NCBI RefSeq assembly: GCF_039543185.1
Contig: NZ_BAABJG010000015.1
Location: 496,001-560,000 of the forward strand
Source of the DNA: Paenibacillus_S vulneris
Lineage (GTDB): Bacteria; Bacillota; Bacilli; Paenibacillales; NBRC-103111
Length of the DNA stretch: 64,000 nucleotides
Direction of reading: 5' to 3'
Shown: positions 14,746 through 23,718 of the stretch, one piece after another
Layout of the letters: every line of letters starts with the position of its first letter
How positions within the stretch are numbered: position 1 is the first letter of the stretch
Program-made: the position numbers and the translations under genes
Notes under the pieces: model-generated
Databases searched by the model: none
Told to the model about the DNA's origin: nothing
Seen by the model: the letters and a program-made list of their open reading frames with translations, nothing else

Positions 14746-16152
14746 ATGTTCAAGACAATTTCCGTACCGAATGGACTGCTCACAGCAGCCCTATCCGCCT
14801 CCCTGCTATTTACGGTTCCAGCGCACGCGGCATTTGGCGCTGAAGCTCCAGCGGAAGCTTCCGCTCCCATTCAGACCGCCGCTGTACAAACTCAGCAGGC
14901 ATTGAGCGAATACGGCGTATTTCTGCAGGAGAAATTCCAAGTGTCGCTGTCGGAAACACCGACGCGCGGGGAATTTATCGCCGCTGTCGCCCGCTCGCTG
15001 AACTTTACGCCGGAGAGTACAACGACCGTCGCTTTCAGCGATCTATCGGCGTCCAGCCCGTACTACGCCTCGGCCGCAGCACTGTATCAGAGAGGAATTC
15101 TGACCTCGACGTCCGTATCAGCGGATCAGCCGCTCTCAGCGCTGCAAGCCGCATTCATCGCAGTAAAAGCAGCGGGCCTCACCGAGCTGGCCTATTCCTA
15201 TCCGCAGTCAAAAGTGTCCCAATCGCTCGCCCCACTGTCGCTCAATGTCGATGATTTCGTCTCTCTATCGGCTGCCCAGGAGATCGCTGCAGCTAAGGAT
15301 GCCGGACTCGTCGACCCGGAATTGTACGGCGATCTGAGGCTGGGCGCGAACGCCTCCAAGCGGCTGGCGGAGCAGCTTCTCGGACACGTGCTGGAAACTC
15401 AGGGACACTATAAACACTACATCGGCCAAACCTCCGATCCCAATATCTATGCGAAGCTGACCGATGCCTACAATACATCGGATATCATTGAGGCGCCTGA
15501 ACTGGAGAAAGTTGTCAACACCGCTTTGGATCAAGGGCTGGTCACCGGCTATAATTTGAAGGACTCGCGATTCAGCTCCAACTTCGTCGACTCGTTATCC
15601 CTGACGTACGGCCATTCCGATCTGAAGCACGCGATTCAGCTGATCGGCTTGCTGCGCAGTGAAGGTATTGAAGCCAAAGTGCAGTTTGAGCCGAAGACAT
15701 CCGCTTTCGTACATCTGATCGAATGGGGGCAGCCGACACCGTCCAGCACGACGCGCTATCAAAAGCTGGCCAACGGCAACTATATCGCCTTGGCAAAGGA
15801 GTACGACATCGCCTTCGAATTCGCGAGTACGGCGGACAAAGCAAAATTCCAGCCGATCGTACTGCAATACGCCAAGAAAAACAGTGAAGACACATCCGGC
15901 TTAATCGCCGGTTCCTGGTGGCAGCCGCTCTATTATTCCTTGACCGAACTGAACGATTACGATGTGATTACCAATAATAAAATCACCACTGCAGCCGGTC
16001 CTTATTATGCGCAATCGTTCTCGCTGAACGACAAGTCGGACGGCATCGTCGCCGGCTTCAAACAAATCGACCCGAGTGTCAAAGTCAGCACGTATAAGTT
16101 CTGGGTAGACCGTCCGTTCCACAACTATTTGACGGGCGACGACTTTAAATGA
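14746..16152 (+). CDS. Secreted SLH-like domain protein
   Basis: A 468-residue exported protein with a signal peptide (about 1-28, hydrophobic core LLTAALSASLLFTV, cleavage after AHA). Two degenerate S-layer-homology-like repeats follow: about 65-125 (TPTRGEFIAAVARSLN; AFSDL; AAALYQRGIL) and about 170-225. The remaining 240 residues match nothing I recognise and contain Tyr/Trp-rich segments. ATG 14746 has GGAGG 9 bp upstream; an in-frame TTG 15 bp earlier sits on the ribosome site. Role at the cell wall is inferred. Confidence 0.75.
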   Translation: MFKTISVPNGLLTAALSASLLFTVPAHAAFGAEAPAEASAPIQTAAVQTQQALSEYGVFLQEKFQVSLSETPTRGEFIAAVARSLNFTPESTTTVAFSDLSASSPYYASAAALYQRGILTSTSVSADQPLSALQAAFIAVKAAGLTELAYSYPQSKVSQSLAPLSLNVDDFVSLSAAQEIAAAKDAGLVDPELYGDLRLGANASKRLAEQLLGHVLETQGHYKHYIGQTSDPNIYAKLTDAYNTSDIIEAPELEKVVNTALDQGLVTGYNLKDSRFSSNFVDSLSLTYGHSDLKHAIQLIGLLRSEGIEAKVQFEPKTSAFVHLIEWGQPTPSSTTRYQKLANGNYIALAKEYDIAFEFASTADKAKFQPIVLQYAKKNSEDTSGLIAGSWWQPLYYSLTELNDYDVITNNKITTAAGPYYAQSFSLNDKSDGIVAGFKQIDPSVKVSTYKFWVDRPFHNYLTGDDFK

Positions 16153-16343
16153 AAACAATGCTTATCGATATATTTTCATAGATGATGCAGCGAAAATCAC
16201 GATATTGATTTGGCATGGCTTCTATTCCTCAAAATGAAGGGTTTTGACGTAGCAATGTAGTATATTTAAAGTGTCGTTTGTCAATACCAATCTATGTAAA
16301 TATTTAAGAGGATTCGGGAATAAAGAGAAAATGAGGGATGGAT

Positions 16344-16808
16344 ATGTCGTATATCGTTGATTTTAAAAATGTGTCTACGGTAGGTTTGGAATCTTCACCT
16401 GTAGCGGAAGCGCTCGCTGGTTTACGTGCTAACGAAGCCCGTTACTTTATGAACAAATACAAGCATGAATTTACGGTTGTGCCAGCTGGCGAAAGTCAGG
16501 AGATCCTTGATTATGTGAACCGAATCTTGAAGGAGGAACGGGATATTGCGTTTGCGGCCAAGCCTTTGGAAACATCGCGCTTTCAAGTCGAAAATATCCT
16601 GTTCACCTACGTTTTTTATGAGGATGGTCTTGGGCTCAATGTCATGTATACGGTTGACGATCCTAAGAAGCGGGCTGTTGGCTTTAAGCTTTCTGAGGGA
16701 ATGGACGTTCCCAAGGAGTTAGAAGGCAAGTTTAAGTTTGCCAGGCAGAAATCCAAATTGGCCGGAACGATTCGAGGCTCGTTTTTTGTAATTAAAGGAC
16801 AATATTAA
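16344..16808 (+). CDS. Unknown cytosolic protein
   Basis: A 154-residue protein beginning MSYIVDFKNVSTVGLESSPV, without signal peptide or membrane segment, mixed alpha/beta composition and balanced charge. I do not recognise the family. ATG 16344 is preferred over ATG 16338 because GAGGG precedes it by 6 bp. It stands alone between the SLH-like gene and a terminator. Confidence 0.6.
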   Translation: MSYIVDFKNVSTVGLESSPVAEALAGLRANEARYFMNKYKHEFTVVPAGESQEILDYVNRILKEERDIAFAAKPLETSRFQVENILFTYVFYEDGLGLNVMYTVDDPKKRAVGFKLSEGMDVPKELEGKFKFARQKSKLAGTIRGSFFVIKGQY

Positions 16809-16848
16809 GCAGAACATAACGAATCATCAAAAGAGATGAACTATCAAA

Positions 16849-16879
16849 ACAAGCCACTCCCTTGTAAGGAGTGGCTTGT
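16849..16879 (+). terminator. Rho-independent terminator
   Basis: Perfect 12-bp stem ACAAGCCACTCC / GGAGTGGCTTGT with a short loop, 40 bp after the stop at 16808. Confidence 0.8.
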
Positions 16880-16944
16880 TGTCTATATGCTGACTTAATG
16901 GAAAGGGAATCCCTCCCAGCTAAGGGCTGCCTCCTTGCAGAAAT

Positions 16945-19900
16945 CTACTCCACGATCACCTTATTCGATAACGGAATCGGCAAGGATCCCTCTATAGAGT
17001 CGAGCATATCGACGATAAACACATGAACCGTATAAGTGCCCTCTTCAGCATCCGGCACATCGAAATGGCCTGTCAGGCTGCCGCCATTCGTAAGCTCGCT
17101 TTCCAACGCAACATGGGATACGGGAGTGCTGCCCTTAAGAAGCTGAAAGTAAACGACTTCCCTACCCGCATGATCTACCGAGCCGGGTGTGCGGGTAACG
17201 TCGACCTTAGCACTCAAACCGTTCGTCCGGTTCAGCCCGCCATTTGCAATGACAGTAAACGGCTTATCCCCCGCAGCGGTTACCGTTACAGTGCGTACAA
17301 CCGGGTCCGCTACATTATGTGCGTTGTCCATTACGGTATAGACCAGCGTGTACGTTCCTGGCGTCGACGTGTCCACACTGCCGCTCACTTGAATGCGGCT
17401 TGTCAGATCGCCGTCCACATCATCCGCCGCCGTCGCTCCTGCATCCGTATACGTGCTGCCAGCCAATACTTCAACCACTGCCGGCCCGTTCAGGGTTATC
17501 ACCGGCTTCACCGAATCTGCGGGTAGGGCAGCAAGATGGGATACCTGAAAATCATCGATGCGGGCTGCCTGGTTTGCCACCCGGATCCCCGCCTTGCCTT
17601 GCATCAGTGCAGGAGGATTCGTCGGGAATAACGATCCGTTATCTACTTCGTCATAGATCAGGCTATCGTCCACATAGCCTTTGATCCGATTGCCATCCAC
17701 GACAAGACGAAGCTGATACCAGTTACCGATCACATACGGGTATGGGATTTTTTTGCTGTCCAGCTCACGCAGCATCCCGTTCACGACACGGCCAAGGATG
17801 ACATATCCCGTGCTTCCGCCAGGCAGTCCATTCGTGCCGTTATGAATGCGCAGCATATAAAAGTTTTTGGCATCGTCGGATGCGCGCGCAATAATGCCTG
17901 GCAGTGACGGGCTGGCCTGCGCTTTAACTCTGGCCCTTACATCGTAATCTGTCCAACCGCTTTGACCGACCGTAAAGGCCATGCTGGTCGTCGTATACTT
18001 CTCCAGCACCTTGCCCTGATCCTCATCCACAATGCGTAGATGTGAAGCTGCACCATTCGGTACGGCACCGTTATTCCAACCGGTCGCTGCGTCCTGATTG
18101 TAAGCTCCGCTCTCAAAATTTTCTTCGTATAGCACCGTCCCGGCAGCCGCCTCCGGATTCGCCCGGATATTCAGTATATATTCCGCCGTCGTTCCGGCTT
18201 CGGAGGTTACTTTTACCGTTGCGGTACCCGAGCCGTTCACCAAAGCTGCGTTAGTGATTTGAACTGAAGCCACATTGCTTGCCGTCGGGATCGCCTCTAC
18301 CACCTTGACATAAGCCGTACGGGAAGGAACGTGAATCGTGTATTTCGTTTGACCCGGAACCAGAGCAACACTCGATTCGGGTAATTGTTGGCCCGGGGCT
18401 GTCAGAGGGTCCGTAATGGCCGACAGCCTCAGGCTGCTAAGCGATGTGTCGGCGCTTGCCGTCCGCAAGTTTATCTTGTAATAATTCGCCCCATTGCCTT
18501 CAGTCGACAGCGCAGCTATTGTGTACGACCTCTCTTGGCCAACCGCGTCGAAGGCCACCTGCCCGGAGGCCGGGGACGCCATGGTATTGGCCGTACCGTA
18601 GACGGTTGCCGTCACGATTACCGCAGAGCTCGTCGATGGGACAAGCACAGTGTAGTTGTTCAAATGCGGATGGAAGCCCTCAATGGAAACGCCGTTCACC
18701 TTAATATCGCCAAGCAGCGGAACGATCGGATACACTTTGACATCGTCGAAGCCTACGATGGATTCATGGCTTCGCAGCCCGAATTTACCGGAAGCCCGGC
18801 TGGCATCCGTAAGCTCGATAACCTGAACGCCGTCAATAGAAGCTCGCAGCGTTGTTCCGACAGCTTCCAAATTCAGCCTATACCAGCGGTTCGACTGAAT
18901 CGGATCAGCCAAATCCACCGACTTAAGCACGGTTGTCGTTCCATTGACGCGCTTCTCCAGCACTGCCTGATGCGCGGAGCTGTTTCGGTACAGCTTGAAG
19001 TAATACAAGTTATTGTAATCGGTCGCTCGGGCAATAAGCCCCATTTGCACGTTTCCACTGTCCGTAGTTCTGACCCGCGCTTCCACTCCATAATCCTTAA
19101 GACTGTCACCAAAAATGGCGAAACTAGGTGTCGTGCTGTATAGGTCCATCGGTTGCACGAATGTGTTAGGGTAAACACTGTCCGTCACGGTGGTCCATGG
19201 GGTGGATTTCGATCCAAAGCCAACCGTCGTCCATGCCGCCATTGCATTCTTATCCTCGGTAGTGTCGAACCCGTTTTTGTACAGCGCTTCGGCAAAAACC
19301 TTTACATCGTTAATCGATAGCGGGCCATCGAAGGTGGAGCCCGTCACCGTCAGCTTCACATACCGCGCCTTGGTTTGGAACCAGTCCAGACTGTTCCCTC
19401 TTGGAACAGCGGAAGCCGGGTCGGTTTGATCCGCTACCGTATGGTACGACGTGCCATCCAAGCTCGTAGCTATTGCGTAGCTGAAATTTCTCGATGCGCT
19501 GTTCGTCCAATCGATTTGCATCCCTGATAACTCATAGGGTCTGCCGAGATCCATTTGTATAGTTTGCGGATAGCTGCTATCGGCTGCGACAGCAGCAGTC
19601 AGACTATTGCCGTCCACCAGCGCCGGCATATTTGTCATTCCTGTCGTAGAGGTAACTTCCTTGCCGGCAGACACGATATTTTGGATGCTAGGATCAACCG
19701 CCTCCAGCTCTATCAGCATTACCGCATTTCTATTCAACGTAGCGTTAATCGTCAGATTGTCCGCCGTGTTCGCTATGGTTTCGTCGACCAACTGGAGCTC
19801 GTCGATTTTGTTGTAGGCATAATTGCTATGGGTCTCGTCGACCAAATACTTTTTGATCCGTACACTCTTCCCTTCAAAGCCTGGCGGCAGATGCTTCACA

Positions 19901-21582
19901 TCGATGCTGACATTGGATGAGGCCGCCCCGTCTCCCTGTTTGTTCCACACCATCATCGTCGCTTTGGAATCGCTGTTCTTCGTCGCCAGCATCCGTGTCC
20001 CATAGATGTCACTGCTGCCGCCGGTTGCTTTCACCCGGGTGTCCCCGAGCCGGGCGAACATCCGCATTGTGTTAAAATACGGGGTGAAGAAGGTGCGGCC
20101 CAGCACCTCGTAATATTTCAATTTATCACTAGTGCCAGTGAGCTGGAAGGTGTTGATATCGGGATTCCCCCACTTGATATCAACCCTGGCAATCCCGGGA
20201 GCCGATGGACCCAGATCGAACTTGAGCCAGGTCCAGTAGTCTGCCTGGATAAACTGCGTCGCATCATCACCGTCCGTAACCGCTGCAATAATCGGGTCGT
20301 TTGCCGGATTCGGGATTGGAATCGGGTTGTTACTGCTGTCAAAAAAACGAATTTCCTTGATCTTCATCGGCTTGGAGGTCGATGCCGACTCCCTCCACCC
20401 GCGCAGGTTCAAATATTGTAAAGCCCTTGGATTAGGATTCATAAATGTCTGCCAATTCGTCGTATCCCCATTGCTTAAAGCATAGTCGACATCGAACTGG
20501 TTCTTGAAATACGCATTCAGTGTATGGACCGCTACCCAGTTCATCGGAATATCCGTCCCTCCACGGGCATAATAGGATGCCGAGTCCGTCATAAACGCCG
20601 CTTGCTTCGCCAGTCCGACGTTGTTCGTCGGATCACTTAAGCCCCCGCCCCCCTTCCAGCCGTATTCGCTAACAATGGTTATAGCATTCGGATAAAACTT
20701 GTGCAGATAGCTTTTCATTTCGATTTCCTGCGTTTCGTTCATCCGCACGTCCTCCTGGTATCGGTGCCATGACACAAAATCGACCTGATAGCTTGCGGCG
20801 TAGGCAAGATCGACGAACTGCTTCTGCTTCTCGAAATTGTAGCCGGATAATACCGGTCCGCCTACTTTCAGCGGCTGCCCGGCCAAGCCCTGTGCGTTTA
20901 CCCATTTTACCGCTTCCGACATGCCCTGATACATGCGCATGTAGCCGGGAATATCATCCTTCACATGTCCATAATAGGCAGGCTCCAGGTTCGGCTCGTT
21001 GCCCACCTCGATATATTCGATCTTCGGATTTTTCTCTTTCAACGTATAAATGATTTTCTTCATCGCCTTGTCGAATTCAGGCCAGTTCATTTCGGTCTCG
21101 CCGGCTAGGAGGCGGTTTTTCTGCGGATTCGCGTCACCTCCGTAGGAATAAGCGAGAGATAGGAGAATGCCATCGGTAAACTGGGACATGAAATCATACG
21201 TTTCCTTGCGGCCATGCTGTAAATCCGGGTTCGTCGCGTTACGCGGGTCGTCGATGGAATAAGCCAAATAATCGCTGTTCGCCTCATCCTTGTTGTAGTA
21301 CCAATTAATTTTAACAAAATCTCTTACGACCTTGGTCCGGATCCCTTTGAGTTCATCGACGACATGAACCGGAAGCGGCGTGTAATTCGTATTGTTGAAT
21401 TGCTCCGTGCGGACAAGCGGCCCTTCACTTACGACATAATCCGCTTCCAGATTCACGGGTGCCGCATGAGTCGTTCCCGCGGTGAAGCTTGCTGCAGCCG
21501 ATGCCAGCAAGGCACCGGCCGCAAGCGCGATACAGGATCGTTTCAATGCCTGACGCAGCCTATTTGATGTTCCAATAGCCAT
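16945..21582 (-). CDS. Secreted multidomain glycoside hydrolase (clan GH-A) with carbohydrate-binding modules
   Basis: A 1545-residue exported enzyme. Signal peptide (1-40); GH-A type barrel (about 45-400) with acid/base Glu196 in IEVGNEPN and nucleophile Glu306 in IVSEYGW, closest in feel to GH39-like enzymes; F5/8 type C (discoidin) domain (about 640-770); concanavalin-like domain (about 775-955); two cadherin-like beta-sandwich domains (about 960-1150); a second concanavalin-like domain (about 1155-1330); a DUF5011-type Ig domain (about 1340-1415) and a C-terminal domain. Starts 2 bp after the SLH gene stop, so cotranscribed and perhaps held at the surface with it. The polysaccharide substrate is unknown. 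Confidence 0.85.
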   Translation of the reverse strand: MAIGTSNRLRQALKRSCIALAAGALLASAAASFTAGTTHAAPVNLEADYVVSEGPLVRTEQFNNTNYTPLPVHVVDELKGIRTKVVRDFVKINWYYNKDEANSDYLAYSIDDPRNATNPDLQHGRKETYDFMSQFTDGILLSLAYSYGGDANPQKNRLLAGETEMNWPEFDKAMKKIIYTLKEKNPKIEYIEVGNEPNLEPAYYGHVKDDIPGYMRMYQGMSEAVKWVNAQGLAGQPLKVGGPVLSGYNFEKQKQFVDLAYAASYQVDFVSWHRYQEDVRMNETQEIEMKSYLHKFYPNAITIVSEYGWKGGGGLSDPTNNVGLAKQAAFMTDSASYYARGGTDIPMNWVAVHTLNAYFKNQFDVDYALSNGDTTNWQTFMNPNPRALQYLNLRGWRESASTSKPMKIKEIRFFDSSNNPIPIPNPANDPIIAAVTDGDDATQFIQADYWTWLKFDLGPSAPGIARVDIKWGNPDINTFQLTGTSDKLKYYEVLGRTFFTPYFNTMRMFARLGDTRVKATGGSSDIYGTRMLATKNSDSKATMMVWNKQGDGAASSNVSIDVKHLPPGFEGKSVRIKKYLVDETHSNYAYNKIDELQLVDETIANTADNLTINATLNRNAVMLIELEAVDPSIQNIVSAGKEVTSTTGMTNMPALVDGNSLTAAVAADSSYPQTIQMDLGRPYELSGMQIDWTNSASRNFSYAIATSLDGTSYHTVADQTDPASAVPRGNSLDWFQTKARYVKLTVTGSTFDGPLSINDVKVFAEALYKNGFDTTEDKNAMAAWTTVGFGSKSTPWTTVTDSVYPNTFVQPMDLYSTTPSFAIFGDSLKDYGVEARVRTTDSGNVQMGLIARATDYNNLYYFKLYRNSSAHQAVLEKRVNGTTTVLKSVDLADPIQSNRWYRLNLEAVGTTLRASIDGVQVIELTDASRASGKFGLRSHESIVGFDDVKVYPIVPLLGDIKVNGVSIEGFHPHLNNYTVLVPSTSSAVIVTATVYGTANTMASPASGQVAFDAVGQERSYTIAALSTEGNGANYYKINLRTASADTSLSSLRLSAITDPLTAPGQQLPESSVALVPGQTKYTIHVPSRTAYVKVVEAIPTASNVASVQITNAALVNGSGTATVKVTSEAGTTAEYILNIRANPEAAAGTVLYEENFESGAYNQDAATGWNNGAVPNGAASHLRIVDEDQGKVLEKYTTTSMAFTVGQSGWTDYDVRARVKAQASPSLPGIIARASDDAKNFYMLRIHNGTNGLPGGSTGYVILGRVVNGMLRELDSKKIPYPYVIGNWYQLRLVVDGNRIKGYVDDSLIYDEVDNGSLFPTNPPALMQGKAGIRVANQAARIDDFQVSHLAALPADSVKPVITLNGPAVVEVLAGSTYTDAGATAADDVDGDLTSRIQVSGSVDTSTPGTYTLVYTVMDNAHNVADPVVRTVTVTAAGDKPFTVIANGGLNRTNGLSAKVDVTRTPGSVDHAGREVVYFQLLKGSTPVSHVALESELTNGGSLTGHFDVPDAEEGTYTVHVFIVDMLDSIEGSLPIPLSNKVIVE

Positions 21583-21584
21583 CG

Positions 21585-23534
21585 TTACATCCCTCCTGCG
21601 ATGTGTTGTACTATGCGGTACAGCATGACAGCCGTCTCCGCACGGCTGGTGTTATCCTGTGGGCGGAGCGAGCCTCCGCTGCCCTCGATCAACCCTTCAC
21701 GAATCAAAGCCGCAACGCTGGATGCGGCGTAGTCCGCTACCCGCGAGGCGTCTGCAAATGCTTCCAGTTCAGAGCGGGTATCAGTCCCCCTGCTTTCGGC
21801 AAGCAGTCCTGCCGTATGCAGCGCCCGTTCTGTAAGCGTCATCATTTCCTGCCTGGAAATCAAGCGTTCCGGCTGGAAACGGTTATTGCCAGCTCCGTCG
21901 GTGACGCCAAGTGCTCGAGCAGCGCCCAACGCGTCGTAATAATAGGCTCCGGGACGCACGTCGTCGAAGTTGTCCTCGAAAGATGCTGACAGCTCCAGCG
22001 TGCGGCTCAGCAGCAGCACGAAGTCAGCGCGCTTGATTGGAGCTTCCGGGGCGAATGTTTCCGGAGAAATGCCCGTCAGGATGCCCTTAGCTGCGAGCGC
22101 CCGAATCGGCTTCTCCGCCCAAGCATAGTCCGCTAGGTCAGTGAACGTCATTGTCACATAAACGACGGCATAATGACCAGGATGTGCCGCACGGAAGATC
22201 ACTTTGCCGCTGGAGCTATCATAATGACCGCTAGGTACCGGGTACGGATTGCCTGAGCGGTCGATAGACCAAACCGTGATTCCATCCGGAACGGCCAGCT
22301 CAGCTGCCGATGGGGTATACGGAATGGCGACGACCGGCGAATCAAGCCTCGGCCAATTGATCGCCTGCCCATCCAGCGCCGCCTGCACCATGACCGCCGG
22401 GCGTGTGCCAATGGCTGCCGCCACTCCTTGGGAAAGCGCATTCATTTGAGCTTCTCCTACTGTTATAGAAGCGGTCTGAGCTTCGGCCGTTAGGCTCTGT
22501 GCGAACAGGCTGGCCCGAAACGATACACTGGCCAATTCGGTGAGCAGCTCGAATTGCAGGTTTTTGCTATTTTCAAGCAGGACGCCTGCGGGTAATTGAA
22601 AGGCATAAGCCGTCGCGCCATCCTTTGGCGCAGCCTCGATGCGCAGCTTCAAGGCTCCTGCCTGGAGCTCTGCCATGGCTTGGTCAATGATCTCCTGCGT
22701 GAGGATAACTTGAACCATTCCCGCTGTATCTGGCGGCCCTTGGGGCTGAAGCAGGAGCGCAACCGAGCCGTCCTGCTGCGGTTCCGGCTTCACCGGTGCC
22801 GAAATAACCGCGCTGCCTCGGCTGCTGTGATTGCGGCCGCTTCCGCCCGGAGGTCGGCCTCCTGGCGTTCCGGTATCGTTTCGCGTCACCTGAAACGTAA
22901 ACTGCCTCGACACTCGGTTGTTGCCAACCTTGAGCGTATACACGCCGCTTACGGCATCCGCAGGAATCGTGTAGACATAGCCCTGCTCCAGCTCGCTTCC
23001 AGTTATTGCTTGCTCATGGAGCAGCGTCCCATCCGGAGCTAACACTCTCCACAGTAAGGCAAGCTGATTGGTCGTGCCTAGAATACGCATCGCGCCACCT
23101 GCTTCGACTGAGCTGATCGCGCTTAACTCTAATGCAGGCTGCGGTTCGGGTTCAGTCCCCGGCTCCGTACCCGGCTCTCCATCGCCATTCCTGGCAACCG
23201 CATTGAAATCCCTTACGGCAGCCTCGCTGCCCGCTCCCGCTTTCACCGTATAGACGCCCACCGGAGCGTCAGCGGGAAGCGTAACCGTTTTACCGAATAG
23301 AAACTGCTCCTTAGTAAGCTGATCCATTTCCAGAATCGTTTGATTCGGCCTCAGGATCTGAACGATCAATTCAGGCAAGCCGGTCGTTCCTTGAATGGTG
23401 AAGGCTTCACCCTGCTTTCGCTCGCCGATCGGTGCCAGTATGGTGCCTGACGGCTCCGCATAGGCGGTGACTGGCGAAACCAGCAGGACGAGAACAAGCA
23501 GCCAATAGGCGATACTAAATCTGCCTCTCCTCAC
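21585..23534 (-). CDS. S-layer homology surface protein
   Basis: A 649-residue exported protein. Signal peptide (about 1-26, cleavage after AYA); two beta-rich repeats (about 30-115 and 130-215, each ending GVYTVKAG / GVYTLKVG); a Pro/Gly/Arg linker (about 225-250); a middle domain; and three SLH domains (about 465-645) for binding pyruvylated wall polymer. It is upstream of the giant glycosidase in the same operon, so it may anchor or help that enzyme. The SLH domains are at the C-terminus. Confidence 0.88.
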   Translation of the reverse strand: MRRGRFSIAYWLLVLVLLVSPVTAYAEPSGTILAPIGERKQGEAFTIQGTTGLPELIVQILRPNQTILEMDQLTKEQFLFGKTVTLPADAPVGVYTVKAGAGSEAAVRDFNAVARNGDGEPGTEPGTEPEPQPALELSAISSVEAGGAMRILGTTNQLALLWRVLAPDGTLLHEQAITGSELEQGYVYTIPADAVSGVYTLKVGNNRVSRQFTFQVTRNDTGTPGGRPPGGSGRNHSSRGSAVISAPVKPEPQQDGSVALLLQPQGPPDTAGMVQVILTQEIIDQAMAELQAGALKLRIEAAPKDGATAYAFQLPAGVLLENSKNLQFELLTELASVSFRASLFAQSLTAEAQTASITVGEAQMNALSQGVAAAIGTRPAVMVQAALDGQAINWPRLDSPVVAIPYTPSAAELAVPDGITVWSIDRSGNPYPVPSGHYDSSSGKVIFRAAHPGHYAVVYVTMTFTDLADYAWAEKPIRALAAKGILTGISPETFAPEAPIKRADFVLLLSRTLELSASFEDNFDDVRPGAYYYDALGAARALGVTDGAGNNRFQPERLISRQEMMTLTERALHTAGLLAESRGTDTRSELEAFADASRVADYAASSVAALIREGLIEGSGGSLRPQDNTSRAETAVMLYRIVQHIAGGM

Positions 23535-23718
23535 AGTTCATTCCCTCTTTTCGCATTGTAATAATGGGTTATTTATATGTATTGAGGCTGCAGCCATCAT
23601 GCCAGCCGCATCAGACAACGATCAATCATTGCCTGACGCTAGCCTGAGCATGAATTTGCAGGCAATACCGCACTATGGAGAGCAAAGCGCTTATTGGAAC
23701 ACTCCCTGCCTGCTCCTG

